This document shows positions 43,424 to 52,771 of a DNA stretch of 64,000 nt, one piece after another. The translations under genes and the position numbers were made by a program. The stretch is from Paucilactobacillus hokkaidonensis JCM 18461 (GTDB lineage Bacteria > Bacillota > Bacilli > Lactobacillales > Lactobacillaceae), in assembly GCF_000829395.1 (NCBI RefSeq), contig NZ_AP014680.1:2108001-2172000 (forward strand). Direction: 5' to 3'. The notes below the pieces were generated by a model, which saw only the letters and a program-made list of their open reading frames with translations, was not told the DNA's origin and did not search any database. Within the stretch, counting starts at the first letter, position 1. Every line of letters starts with the position of its first letter.

Positions 43424-45220
43424 TTATTCTCTAATGTCTGATTCGTTAAATATGGTTTGCTTATCAACGCTTAAACCAAGATCCATCAATTGTTTATCTG
43501 AAACAATTACGGGTGCTTTAGTCATTGGCTCTGTTGCTCTGGAATTTTTGGGAAAGGCAATCACATCTCGAATATTAGTTCGTTTAGCTAATAACATTGC
43601 AAAACGATCTAATCCAATCGCCAACCCGCCATGTGGTGGAAATCCCATGTCGAGTGCATCTATCAAAAATCCAAATGCTTCCTCTGCCCGTTTCTTAGTG
43701 AAACCAAGTGCCTTGAGCATCTTTTCTTGAACTTCTCGGGTATGAATCCGGATAGATCCACCACCAATTTCATGACCGTTCAAAATAATATCGTAGCTTT
43801 GCGCGTGAGCCTTATGCGGATCCTCTCCTTCATCTAAGTAATGCAAATCCTCTATATTTGGCATTGTAAATGGATGGTGTGCTGCGATCCAACGCTTAAT
43901 TCCTTCGTCATATTCAAACAATGGCCAATTAACAACCCAAATAAAGGCAAACTCAGATTCATCAATCATTCCCATTTCATGTGCAATTGATTTTCTTAAA
44001 TAACCCAAACTATCTGAAACAATCTTAAAGCTGTCCGCAATGAAGATAATTAAATCACCAGTCACAGCATTAACACGTTCACAAATTTCTTGTTTATTAC
44101 CATTTAAAAATTTTGCAGTTGGCCCAGTAAAGTTACTATCCGTGACCTTTACCCAAGCCATTCCCTTGGCTCCAAATCGTTCAATATATTGTGTCTTTTG
44201 GTCCAAATCATTACGTGAATAACGATCCGCACCACCACGAACACAGATTGCTTTCACAAAACCATCGTTAGATAATGCATTTTGGAAAACTTTAAAATCA
44301 ATTTTCCCTGCAATATCAGATAAATCTTTTAATTCCATTTCAAATCTAATGTCCGGCTTATCGGAACCAAAACGATCCATCGCTTCTTGCCATTCAATTC
44401 GTTGAATTGGTGTTTTAATATCAACACCAATTGCATCATGCATGACTTGCTTTAATAATCCCTCAGTTAGATCTTGAATTTCTTTAGCTGATAAAAAACT
44501 AGTTTCCATATCAATCTGAGTAAATTCAGGTTGTCGGTCGCCACGCAGATCTTCATCCCGGAAACAGCGTGCTATTTGATAATAGCGATCGAATCCTGCT
44601 CCCATTAGTAACTGTTTAAATAATTGGGGCGACTGGGGCAACGCATAAAAATGTCCGGGATAAACCCGCGATGGAACAAGATAATCACGTGCACCCTCAG
44701 GAGTTGATGCCGTTAAATCTGGAGTTTCAATATCATAGAATCCTTGACTATCAAAGTAGCGACGAGTCGCTTTAGTAATTTCATTACGAATTTTTAATCC
44801 ATATTGCATTTTGGGGCGCCGCAAATCTAAATAACGGTATTTTAATCGTAATTCATCAGATGCTTTAATGTCATCTTCAATGTAAAATGGTGGATTCTTC
44901 GCTGCCGCAAGTAAATTAGCCTCATGAACCTCTACTTCAATTGCACCCGTTTTTATATCATCATTGATTTCACCATCGGCTCGTTGTTTGACCATGCCGT
45001 TAATTTCAATTACATATTCGTTTCGTAATTGGTCGGCAACTTGCCAGGCATGAGTTCCATACTCTTCACTAAAGACTAACTGAACAATTCCTTCACGATC
45101 ACGTAAATCAATAAAAATTAGTCCACCTAGATCTCTTCGCTTTTGTACCCATCCTTTTAAAACAACCTCTTGATTAATAAATGTTTTGTTAACCAATCCT
45201 GCGTAACAAGTTCTCTTCAT
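43424..45220 (-). CDS. aspS: Aspartyl-tRNA synthetase
   Basis: 598 residues from MKRTCYAGL (GAGGGGG upstream). Bacterial-type class IIb synthetase: N-terminal OB anticodon domain ([23 protein letters not shown]), motif 2 [21 protein letters not shown] insertion, motif 3 [13 protein letters not shown]. In lactobacilli aspS usually follows hisS; here it stands alone inside an aspartate catabolic locus, which suggests an additional copy. Whether it charges only tRNA-Asp or also tRNA-Asn cannot be read here. Probably co-transcribed with the dicarboxylate symporter gene, 28 bases downstream. Confidence 0.93.
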   Translation of the reverse strand: MKRTCYAGLVNKTFINQEVVLKGWVQKRRDLGGLIFIDLRDREGIVQLVFSEEYGTHAWQVADQLRNEYVIEINGMVKQRADGEINDDIKTGAIEVEVHEANLLAAAKNPPFYIEDDIKASDELRLKYRYLDLRRPKMQYGLKIRNEITKATRRYFDSQGFYDIETPDLTASTPEGARDYLVPSRVYPGHFYALPQSPQLFKQLLMGAGFDRYYQIARCFRDEDLRGDRQPEFTQIDMETSFLSAKEIQDLTEGLLKQVMHDAIGVDIKTPIQRIEWQEAMDRFGSDKPDIRFEMELKDLSDIAGKIDFKVFQNALSNDGFVKAICVRGGADRYSRNDLDQKTQYIERFGAKGMAWVKVTDSNFTGPTAKFLNGNKQEICERVNAVTGDLIIFIADSFKIVSDSLGYLRKSIAHEMGMIDESEFAFIWVVNWPLFEYDEGIKRWIAAHHPFTMPNIEDLHYLDEGEDPHKAHAQSYDIILNGHEIGGGSIRIHTREVQEKMLKALGFTKKRAEEAFGFLIDALDMGFPPHGGLAIGLDRFAMLLAKRTNIRDVIAFPKNSRATEPMTKAPVIVSDKQLMDLGLSVDKQTIFNESDIRE

Positions 45221-45281
45221 TACTAATTCCCCCTCTAATACCAAACTTTTTATCAGTAAAGATACTGCAAATTAATCAAAT

Positions 45282-45340
45282 AAAAATATCTGTTCACAGC
45301 AATAGTCCAAGCATTAAAACCATTGTGTGGACAGATATTA
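45282..45340 (-). terminator. Terminator after the aspartate racemase gene
   Basis: AATATCTGTCCACA paired with TGTGAACAGATATT, then TTTTATTTG on the minus strand. It separates aspD-aspT-racD from aspS. Confidence 0.8.
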
Positions 45341-45349
45341 CTAAACCAA

Positions 45350-46072
45350 TCAGTTATCGATAGTCGTCTGCCTCAAAGCCAATCCCATTTTTATTGACTT
45401 ATCAACAATAATCGACTGGGCATCCACAATCGGATAATTGTGGTCGGGAGCCTGTTCTTGGGCTAACGATAGCTCTGTACAACCTAACACGACGATATCG
45501 CATTTTTGCTGTTCAATCATTTGTTGCAGTAATGCATGATACTTTGCAGCATCAACTTGTCCCTTCTTTTTAATATCATTAAAGATTAAATCTTCAGTCG
45601 CTTCAATGATCTCCTGAGTTGGTTTAATCAATTCATATCCATTTTCTTCGATAAATTTATTGTAAATACCAACCTTGATTGTCCCTGGAGTTCCAATCAG
45701 GCCGACCCGTTTTGCAGTGGGTTTGATATGCTTGATCTCTTCGATCGCAATTTTAGGCATGTGCAAAATTGGAATATCAGTTGCTTTTTGCATATCATCA
45801 TAAAAGTAATGTGCAGAATTACAAATCAATACAAAAAACGCGGGCTTAAGTAAACTCTGCTGCTTAATATCCTCAACCAAACTTGGGGTTGGATCTTCAG
45901 CGTTGTGATCCAAAATATAAGTTGAACGATCTGGAATCGTAGCATGATTAACGACAATATAGTCCAAATAGTCTTGATCCTTCTTAGTAGGTGTTCGTTT
46001 ATTTAACAGCCGCACATAACTTTCCGTAGCTAATGATCCCATGCCGCCTAGCACAGTAAAAAATTTTTGCAT
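45350..46072 (-). CDS. racD: Aspartate/glutamate racemase family protein
   Basis: 240 residues from MQKFFTVLGGMG, the usual family start; two upstream Met codons are possible. Two catalytic cysteines are present: FVLICNSAHYF and VVLGCTELSLA. Cofactor-independent racemase. Following aspT by 62 bases, it probably interconverts L- and D-aspartate so that either form can be handled or D-Asp supplied for the peptidoglycan cross-bridge. Confidence 0.87.
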   Translation of the reverse strand: MQKFFTVLGGMGSLATESYVRLLNKRTPTKKDQDYLDYIVVNHATIPDRSTYILDHNAEDPTPSLVEDIKQQSLLKPAFFVLICNSAHYFYDDMQKATDIPILHMPKIAIEEIKHIKPTAKRVGLIGTPGTIKVGIYNKFIEENGYELIKPTQEIIEATEDLIFNDIKKKGQVDAAKYHALLQQMIEQQKCDIVVLGCTELSLAQEQAPDHNYPIVDAQSIIVDKSIKMGLALRQTTIDN

Positions 46073-46134
46073 AGTACTCAGCATCCTTTCGCCATCCATA
46101 CAAGAGTTCTAATCCGAAAATTAATTGTTCATAA

Positions 46135-47781
46135 CTAACTCAAAATAACTAAGAAAATCGGTCCTAACAACGTTAACACGACGTTGCCAATAACATATGC
46201 TGGTGCAACAGTTGCAGCATAATATGGCCCACCAATTTCTCCTGATCGTTCAGTGATTGCATTTAACCCCGCAGACAAAGTATCCGCACCTGTTAACGAT
46301 CCAATCAGTGAAATTGGCTCCATGTGCAAAACCCACTTACCAAAGTACAGTGCAATTATGTGCGGTACAATCGATATAATCGCACCTATCAAGAAAATAC
46401 TAAGTCCTAATGACTTAAATGCACTGGTAAACGTCCGAGCTGCATTCAAACCAACAGTAACAATAAATAAATTTAACCCCATGCTTTGGAAAAACATCGA
46501 CACACTATCTGGAATAGATTCAAGATACTGATACCGGTTGATCCAAATGCTTAATGCTAATCCCATTAAAAGGGCCGCCGTTCCATCACCTAACTGAAGT
46601 GGAACGCCATTAACTTTTACTCCGGCAATTCCTAATAAAGCACTAAAAGCAATTCCAAATGAAAACAGAGCATAGTTAATTGCATTTCGTTCAGAACGCC
46701 AAGATCCCATTTTCTTCATTGTTGTTCCAGCTTTTGAAGTATCACCAGTTAGTCCAATAATGGAACCTGCATGTAGTTCATCAACCTTTTGTTTATCACC
46801 AGTTTTAGGATCAAATAAATTAACAAAAATATTATTTTGTTTCAAATCATCCAACTGTGTTTGATCGAATTTTTTACTTAATACAAACATTTTTTCTTTG
46901 TACTTTGACTTAGGATTAATAACCTCAGAAACATCCTCACCATTGACAGCTTTAGAGACATTATCAACGTACCCGACTAAGGTAATTAAATCACCTTCAA
47001 CCAGAACATAGTTTGCCTGCTCAACTTTGCTGTCATCGTGATATGCATCTAGAATGTTTACTCCAAAGCCAATTGATTTACTTAATCTGGTCATTGACCA
47101 ACCAATGAAGCGGGACTCACTCAGTATTTCAAATGTACGAATACGAGTTGGACTCGCAGCCGCAGTATGAAAATTCATTTTTAGAGCTGTTTCAGTTGAC
47201 TGTTTTTTAATATCAATGTGCAGTAGTTTAGGAGCAATATCGCGCAAGAAAATTAAAACACCAATTGTTCCAAAAACGTAAGTTAAAGCGTATACAATTG
47301 GAACTTGTGCAGAGTAGGTAGCTTTTACTGCCGCGCTGACTGGTAACTTAGCAATTGTTTGTAAGGAACTTCCAATAACTGCCGATTGAGTTAAGGATCC
47401 TGCAATGGCTCCTGCAGCAATTCCTGGTCCAATATTGAAAATGGCAAAACACGCCCAAGCAACCAAAAATGCTGAAAGGAGAAAGACACAACTGGATATC
47501 AAAATCTTAACCCCAAACTTTTTCATACTTGAAATAAAAGAAGGTCCAACTCGATATCCAACGGCAAACATGAACGCATCAAAGAAGATGGCTCCTAATA
47601 CTTTATCACGGGTAAACATTCCAATTTGTCCAATAATCAGTGAAACTACTAATACCCCCACTGTTGCACCTAAGTTGAATGATCCGAATTTAATCTTTCC
47701 TAATAAGTAACCCAAGGCCAAGCAAATAAAGATCGAAAAGACTGGCGTATTTACCATAAAATCTGCTATTACACTCATCAT
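46135..47781 (-). CDS. aspT: Aspartate:alanine antiporter
   Basis: 548 residues, AAEx family. Two membrane blocks (five helices near residues 10-185, the rest from about 380) flank a hydrophilic domain with a TrkA-C-like fold (residues about 205-370). It exchanges external aspartate for internal alanine; with AspD inside the cell this is electrogenic and generates a proton motive force. Directly downstream of aspD by 10 bases. Length fits AspT of Tetragenococcus. Confidence 0.94.
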   Translation of the reverse strand: MMSVIADFMVNTPVFSIFICLALGYLLGKIKFGSFNLGATVGVLVVSLIIGQIGMFTRDKVLGAIFFDAFMFAVGYRVGPSFISSMKKFGVKILISSCVFLLSAFLVAWACFAIFNIGPGIAAGAIAGSLTQSAVIGSSLQTIAKLPVSAAVKATYSAQVPIVYALTYVFGTIGVLIFLRDIAPKLLHIDIKKQSTETALKMNFHTAAASPTRIRTFEILSESRFIGWSMTRLSKSIGFGVNILDAYHDDSKVEQANYVLVEGDLITLVGYVDNVSKAVNGEDVSEVINPKSKYKEKMFVLSKKFDQTQLDDLKQNNIFVNLFDPKTGDKQKVDELHAGSIIGLTGDTSKAGTTMKKMGSWRSERNAINYALFSFGIAFSALLGIAGVKVNGVPLQLGDGTAALLMGLALSIWINRYQYLESIPDSVSMFFQSMGLNLFIVTVGLNAARTFTSAFKSLGLSIFLIGAIISIVPHIIALYFGKWVLHMEPISLIGSLTGADTLSAGLNAITERSGEIGGPYYAATVAPAYVIGNVVLTLLGPIFLVILS

Positions 47782-47791
47782 AAATTACTTC

Positions 47792-49462
47792 CTACTGGTT
47801 AATTTTTGTCTGATTCTTTTGTTGCTGAAATTCAAGGTAATACTCGCCAATTAATGCTTTCATACATTTAGCAAGATCACGATAATCACCCGAAGTTAAG
47901 TTGGCCAAGGAAATTCGTAAGTATCCTTTCTTGGCACCAAATCCTGAAGCATCCATGACAACTGCTCCAAATTCTTTTGCTAATCGATATGGAAAACTCA
48001 GATACGAGTATTGAGAACGGAAATACTCGCCAAATTCCTTGCCATGTAATTTTTCTACCAAATCGTAAATATTCAGCAACGTGTAATATTTAGTGTTAGC
48101 GTGCGAATTATCAACATTAACACCCATTTCGTCCCATAAGGCATGATAACGGTAATTAACAACTTTCTTAGAAGTCAAAATGTAATCATCAACATTTTCA
48201 GAAACTAAACTTGTGAGCGCAAATAGGTCCATCATAATTTGTTGTGGTGTCGAAAGACCAGATGTGTGATATAGACCAATAGCACGACTATCGGCAACTG
48301 TACGATCAATAAATTTCATTTCGTCTGGTTCTGGTACTACCATTGAATAACGTTGGTTAAACTCTTCATGAATTTCATCATCGTCTTGCGCTAAGCGAGT
48401 AATAATTCTATCGCAGACATTGTCTTTATTAACTGCAATTAATCCCAGTCGTTGACCAGTAGCACCATATAGTTTAGAAAACGAATATACTAATAAAGTA
48501 TTGTGTGGTACGGAAGCATAGATTGATTGATAGTCATCCGCAAACGTTCCATAGACATCATCTGAAACAATTATTAGATTAGGATTAGCAGAGACTACAT
48601 CTTTAAACTTCTCCAAGGTATGTGGACTATATGCCCGTGCGGATGGGTTAGTTGGATTAACATCAAAGAAAGCCTTAATCCGATCGTCTTTTAACACATC
48701 CATTTGCTCATCGGTCATTTGCCAATTGTCATCTTCATTGGCTGCAAGTCGAACAATCTTTAAATTATATTCACTTAATTCTGGAATTTGTAAATATGGC
48801 GTAAAGATTGGTGAATTAATCGCAATCGTATCACCTGGATTCAAGATATGTGATTGCTTCAATTCTTGGAAAAGATAGACCATTGCGGCTGTACCGCCTT
48901 CAGTAGGAAAAACTTCAGTTTCGTTAATCAAGTCAACACCCTTATACAAATTCTTTTGTAAGTAAGCATTTAAAATGTTTTCTGTATATTTGAGAGCACG
49001 TGATGGAACCGGATAATTATTACCAATCGCACCATCTAATAATTCTTTTACAAATGCATCTTCATCAACACCTAATTTGATAACACAATAATTGACAGCG
49101 TTACGCAAAAACTGGTCAACTGTATCAGAATCTGACAAAGAATCTAAAAATCGTTTACCTACGCCTATTCCATCAATATAGCCAGCCATAACACCATCAT
49201 CACGTTCAAAGGTTTCGCCAGATTCCTTCACTCCGAAATTAACCAACTTCCCGTAAGCCAGACGAGCAAGCGTATTAATCCAATTTGGATTCCCACGTCC
49301 TGCATTGATAACCCGATTTCCTCTGATATTTTTAGCAGCATATTCTAAAAAAATTGCAGAGATTTCAAAATTTGAAAGTTTAGTAAATTTATCTAATTCC
49401 GTATCATCTATCTGCCTAAATTTATCCAAATCAACATTTGATACAACATCTGTTTCAACCAT
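47792..49462 (-). CDS. aspD: L-aspartate 4-decarboxylase (aspartate 1-amino/4-decarboxylase)
   Basis: 556 residues, fold type I PLP enzyme in the aminotransferase-like group. The PLP Lys is in VYSFSKLYGATGQRLG; DVNPTNPSARAYS and SDDVYGTFADD are the aminotransferase NPxNP and D-x-Y blocks. It converts aspartate to alanine plus CO2, consuming a proton. AAGGAATGGGG serves as ribosome-binding site. Head of the aspD-aspT-racD operon. Confidence 0.94.
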   Translation of the reverse strand: MVETDVVSNVDLDKFRQIDDTELDKFTKLSNFEISAIFLEYAAKNIRGNRVINAGRGNPNWINTLARLAYGKLVNFGVKESGETFERDDGVMAGYIDGIGVGKRFLDSLSDSDTVDQFLRNAVNYCVIKLGVDEDAFVKELLDGAIGNNYPVPSRALKYTENILNAYLQKNLYKGVDLINETEVFPTEGGTAAMVYLFQELKQSHILNPGDTIAINSPIFTPYLQIPELSEYNLKIVRLAANEDDNWQMTDEQMDVLKDDRIKAFFDVNPTNPSARAYSPHTLEKFKDVVSANPNLIIVSDDVYGTFADDYQSIYASVPHNTLLVYSFSKLYGATGQRLGLIAVNKDNVCDRIITRLAQDDDEIHEEFNQRYSMVVPEPDEMKFIDRTVADSRAIGLYHTSGLSTPQQIMMDLFALTSLVSENVDDYILTSKKVVNYRYHALWDEMGVNVDNSHANTKYYTLLNIYDLVEKLHGKEFGEYFRSQYSYLSFPYRLAKEFGAVVMDASGFGAKKGYLRISLANLTSGDYRDLAKCMKALIGEYYLEFQQQKNQTKINQ

Positions 49463-49586
49463 AATTAATTAACCCCATTCCTTGTGAAATAACTTATTAT
49501 TTTGTGACTACACTCGATAAATTTTATCTACTTGAATAAACCATATATTCATATAACCGTGGCCTTACAATTTGGCAATTTTTGAT

Positions 49587-49832
49587 TCATTTAACCACCT
49601 CCTTATTTTTCGATTTTCGCAAATCGGTAACAAAAAAATTTTCAATTGGCATTCCCAGTGCTTTAGACAAAGCAGGTAGTTCATTGACTTGAAAATTATA
49701 TTCGCCCGATTCCCTACGAAAATACTTGTCAGGTGATCTAAGATCCAATAACTCAGCCATTTCTGAAACCGTATACATTTTTTCGATGCGTTTACGTTTA
49801 ATGGCATTTAAATTAATCATTTCTTTGATCAA
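49587..49832 (-). CDS. Small helix-turn-helix (XRE/Cro-like) protein
   Basis: 81 residues from a TTG at 49832, chosen because AGAGGG sits seven bases upstream; ATG at 49820 is the alternative. VSEMAELLDLRSPDKYFRRESGEYNFQVNELPALSKALGMPIENFF follows the layout of phage Cro-like repressors. Divergent from the XRE/ImmA pair. A second frame overlaps it but has no ribosome-binding site. The same 15-base sequence occurs in its leader and its last codons. Confidence 0.72.
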   Translation of the reverse strand: MIKEMINLNAIKRKRIEKMYTVSEMAELLDLRSPDKYFRRESGEYNFQVNELPALSKALGMPIENFFVTDLRKSKNKEVVK

Positions 49833-49859
49833 GCTTTCACCCTCTTTCGATTTTCGCAA
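49608..49859. repeat. 15-bp direct repeat flanking the small HTH gene
   Basis: TTTCGATTTTCGCAA occurs at 49608-49622 and 49845-49859. It contains a TTGCG half-site also found in the palindrome at 49961. It may be a repressor site or a relic of integration. Confidence 0.5.
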
Positions 49860-49871
49860 CCTTACGTCTCT

Positions 49872-49900
49872 ATAATAAATTTCTATTTTAGCAACGTCAA
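49872..49900 (-). promoter_or_regulatory. Promoter of the small HTH gene
   Basis: TTGACG (49895-49900) and TATTAT (49872-49877), 17-nt spacer on the minus strand. Confidence 0.65.
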
Positions 49901-49960
49901 GTATATTTTTGCTATTATGGCAATAATCTAATTCGAAATTATCAAATATGCTAAACTGTA

Positions 49961-49977
49961 ATTGCGATTAACGCAAT
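49961..49977. promoter_or_regulatory. Operator-like palindrome in the divergent HTH region
   Basis: ATTGCGATTAACGCAAT, perfect six-base arms with a five-base spacer, 13 bases before the XRE start codon. A related TTGC-N7-GCAA is at 49909-49923. Spacing and position suit binding by the XRE repressor. Confidence 0.55.
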
Positions 49978-49990
49978 AGGTGGTGTATTA

Positions 49991-50365
49991 ATGGATAATA
50001 ACTTACTAAATAGAATCATAGCTTTACGTGAGGAAAAGGGAATAAATCAATCTGAGTTAGGTACTCTGATGAACTTAGGTAATTCGGTCATTAGTAAAAT
50101 CGAAAACGGATCAAGAAAAGTTTCTGCAGAAGAACTAAAAAAATTAAGTGATATTTTTGGTGTTTCAACTGACTATCTGGTTGGTAACAACCAAACTCCA
50201 AAATGGGCAAATAAAAAGGATACCGTCGACTTGAAAGAATTTCTTGATAATAACTTAAACATCAATATGGCTTACGATGGTGAAGACTTATCCAAGGAAG
50301 AATTGGAACGATTAAAGATAGCAATGACTCAAATATTCTGGGAAAAGCAGAAACAAAAGAAGTGA
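49991..50365 (+). CDS. XRE-family phage-type repressor
   Basis: 124 residues. N-terminal HTH_XRE domain (INQSELGTLMNLGNSVISKIENGSRKVSAEELKKLSDIFGVSTDYLVG), then a helical C-terminal part with no autoproteolytic (LexA-type) domain. AGGTGG lies about 7 bases upstream. It forms a two-gene unit with the metallopeptidase gene four bases downstream, as in ImmR-ImmA of ICEBs1-type elements. Confidence 0.9.
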   Translation: MDNNLLNRIIALREEKGINQSELGTLMNLGNSVISKIENGSRKVSAEELKKLSDIFGVSTDYLVGNNQTPKWANKKDTVDLKEFLDNNLNINMAYDGEDLSKEELERLKIAMTQIFWEKQKQKK

Positions 50366-50369
50366 TCTG

Positions 50370-50786
50370 ATGAAAAACAAGCTCGACAAACTCATGGCCC
50401 AAATTAATAAACAAACCGGTACATATAATCCTTTTTTAATCGCCGATAAATTGAATATTGAAGTTCATTGGAAAAATATCTATCCTCGCCCATTTGGAGA
50501 AACATTCTATTACGGTGAACAACCAATTATCATGCTCTCAAATTCAATTAAGGATTCAACTGAACGCTATTTTGTCTTAGCACATGAACTAGGTCATGTA
50601 ATTGAGCATCAAGGCTTATCGGCCTACTACACATCAAATAGTAGATTCCACAATAAAACTGAAGATGAGGCAAACCAGTTTGCAATCAAACTGCTTACTA
50701 ATCTTTATGTAGAGGAAAATGAAAAACTGCCTGATTCATATCTGGAATTGCACTATATGTACGGTTTTCCAAACTGGTATGAATAA
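50370..50786 (+). CDS. ImmA/IrrE family metallopeptidase
   Basis: 138 residues with the zinc site VLAHELGHVIEHQ (HExxH) and a downstream EDEANQFAIKLL that supplies the third ligand. Such proteins cleave the neighbouring XRE repressor to trigger induction. Because no integrase or structural genes follow, this looks like the immunity part of a lost element, or a domesticated switch. Confidence 0.9.
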   Translation: MKNKLDKLMAQINKQTGTYNPFLIADKLNIEVHWKNIYPRPFGETFYYGEQPIIMLSNSIKDSTERYFVLAHELGHVIEHQGLSAYYTSNSRFHNKTEDEANQFAIKLLTNLYVEENEKLPDSYLELHYMYGFPNWYE

Positions 50787-50810
50787 TAAAAGCAAATATG
50801 TTAAAAATCA

Positions 50811-50860
50811 AAAAAGAGTTTACTTCCAGTTAAAATTCAAACCAGAAGTAAACTCTTTTT
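50811..50860. terminator. Bidirectional terminator
   Basis: AAAAAGAGTTTACTTC and GAAGTAAACTCTTTTT arms; serves the metallopeptidase gene and the convergent BCCT gene. Confidence 0.92.
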
Positions 50861-50885
50861 ACATCATATTTTATTTAATTAAATG

Positions 50886-52487
50886 TTAATTTTTAACACT
50901 TGATGTCACGCCATGACCATTTCGTATTGGCTTTGATTGACGCACGGGTTTTACTTGACGGACAGGTCGTTGCAGTTGATGGACAACTCGTTGATGACTT
51001 GATGCCAACTCCAGCTCATCCCCACGCAACATTTGCCACGTTGAAATAATCAAAAGAATACATACAAAAATCAGCGGGAAGCCCGCAATTGCACTGATCG
51101 CTTGAACCGTCTTAAACCCTCCCACAAACACAATTCCAAATGAGAAGAGCATAAAGACAAATACCCAAAATAATCGGTTAAACTTACTAGGTTGTTGACC
51201 TGGTGCCAATTTCAAACTCGTAAATGATGAAACAATAAATGCTGATGACGAAATCGTCGTTGCCAAGAAGATAAAGCAAGAGACACAATAGATAACCAAC
51301 ATAATCATCTTAAACGGTAACGTTGAAATTACACTCGCAATTACAGATGCTTGTCCCTGTGTGTTCAAAATATGGATTAAATTAACTGTTCCAGATTTTT
51401 GCAGATACAGTGAGTATCCACCTAAAATAGCATAGAAACTCATGCAACCACCGGCACCATAACCCAGCATCCCTAAAATGAGTTGTCGAATTGTCCGACC
51501 ACGAGAAATTCGAGCTATGAACAAGCCCATTACAGGCATATATGACAACCACCAACCCCAGTAAAAGATTGTTTCTTGTTGTGCAACACCTGCATGACCA
51601 TTAGAGGCCGTGGTTGTACTCATTGCGATAAACTTAGAAACCATTAGACCAAGGCTGTTACTTTCAGAATTTAAAATATAAATGGTTGGACCCACTAGTA
51701 AAACAATTAGCAAGAAACCAATTGCCGTCCAAATATGGGCTGAACTCAATTTATCAATGCCGCCCTTAATTCCATGTAGCATCGTCACTGTGAAGATTAT
51801 AAATAGAATTAAAAACATCATCAATTTCAATAGAATTGTATCTGGAACACCCGTAATTTGGTTAATAATCCTCGAAATAACAGGAATCTCCATCCCGACA
51901 GACGAACCAATTCCACCCATAATACCGAAGACAACAAGAAAATCGATTACCTGACGTAAAACAACTTTATAATGTTCTGGTCCTTGTAAAATGGTAATTG
52001 CAGCGCTAATCCGCATTACTTTAACATTTTTAACATACATCACATAAGCAATGGCAACCGCAGCAGCTGCAAACATCATCCATGCCATTGGGCCCCAGTT
52101 AAATTGACCCAACATGTGTGCATTACTGTACGCAGCCTTAGAATAAGGTTTTGCTCCGAAAATTGGATGTTGCACATACCTAAGCGGATCAACCATGCTC
52201 AACATTAAAATGCTGGCATCAATCGCCGTTGCAAAGACCATGCTCCCCCATTGGAAACTACTATATTCTGGTTTATCCTTTGGTTTACCTAACTTAATCT
52301 TACCAAATCGGCTAAATGCCAAATACATAAAGAAGACAAAGTTAATAATATAGATCCACAGGTAAGCCCAACCCATTTTTGTGGTAATCGTATTCATCAG
52401 GCCACTTAAACCTGATTTCAAACTAGACCCACCAATTATTAGTGCGATTGAAACTAAACCAAATAAAACTGCAGTTGGTACAAACAT
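50886..52487 (-). CDS. BCCT-family betaine/carnitine/choline transporter
   Basis: 533 residues, 12 membrane segments. The IFYWGWWLSYMPVMGLFIARISRGRT region is the BCCT signature with the Trp-rich substrate box. The C-terminal tail is strongly basic and Gln/Pro-rich (about 40 residues with repeated RPVRQ, KPVRQ and KPIRN units), which may sense osmotic strength as in BetP. The usual short N-terminus seems to be missing: AGGAGG lies 36 bases before the ATG, in frame with intervening sense codons, so translation may begin upstream on an AUU codon. Confidence 0.9.
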   Translation of the reverse strand: MFVPTAVLFGLVSIALIIGGSSLKSGLSGLMNTITTKMGWAYLWIYIINFVFFMYLAFSRFGKIKLGKPKDKPEYSSFQWGSMVFATAIDASILMLSMVDPLRYVQHPIFGAKPYSKAAYSNAHMLGQFNWGPMAWMMFAAAAVAIAYVMYVKNVKVMRISAAITILQGPEHYKVVLRQVIDFLVVFGIMGGIGSSVGMEIPVISRIINQITGVPDTILLKLMMFLILFIIFTVTMLHGIKGGIDKLSSAHIWTAIGFLLIVLLVGPTIYILNSESNSLGLMVSKFIAMSTTTASNGHAGVAQQETIFYWGWWLSYMPVMGLFIARISRGRTIRQLILGMLGYGAGGCMSFYAILGGYSLYLQKSGTVNLIHILNTQGQASVIASVISTLPFKMIMLVIYCVSCFIFLATTISSSAFIVSSFTSLKLAPGQQPSKFNRLFWVFVFMLFSFGIVFVGGFKTVQAISAIAGFPLIFVCILLIISTWQMLRGDELELASSHQRVVHQLQRPVRQVKPVRQSKPIRNGHGVTSSVKN

Positions 52488-52543
52488 CTTTTTATCAATA
52501 TTTTGATGATGTAAAATAATATTCCTCCTAATTATTTAGGAAT

Positions 52544-52561
52544 AATTTGCATGCGCAAATT
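52544..52561. promoter_or_regulatory. Palindrome upstream of the BCCT gene
   Basis: AATTTGC-ATGC-GCAAATT, seven-base arms, in the 5' leader between the likely promoter and the ribosome-binding site. Operator-like or a leader hairpin. Confidence 0.4.
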
Positions 52562-52661
52562 TTCCATCTTCGGTGAATACTAACTGCGTCGACAAAAATC
52601 GTCTCGTGCAATGAATAGCTCCACCTTATTTATGATTACTTTAGACCGTGTTTTGGAAAAG

Positions 52662-52689
52662 ATTATACAAAAAAATACGCTAATAACAA
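52662..52689 (-). promoter_or_regulatory. Likely promoter of the BCCT gene
   Basis: TTGTTA (52684-52689) and TATAAT (52662-52667), 16-nt spacer on the minus strand; implies a leader of about 170 nt. Confidence 0.55.
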
Positions 52690-52771
52690 TAATCTCCACC
52701 GAGATATCTGCACAGCGTACTAACTTATACAAATACTAATGAATTCGCTCAAATATTTGATTGAATTGAAT

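Noticed and set aside
49565-49807. An 80-residue Cys/Trp-rich protein overlapping the small HTH gene
   Set aside because: It overlaps the HTH frame entirely, whose translation fits a known fold; no ribosome-binding site supports the alternative.
49587-50786. A complete prophage or integrative element
   Set aside because: Only the immunity-like genes exist; there is no integrase, replication, packaging or conjugation gene within the window.
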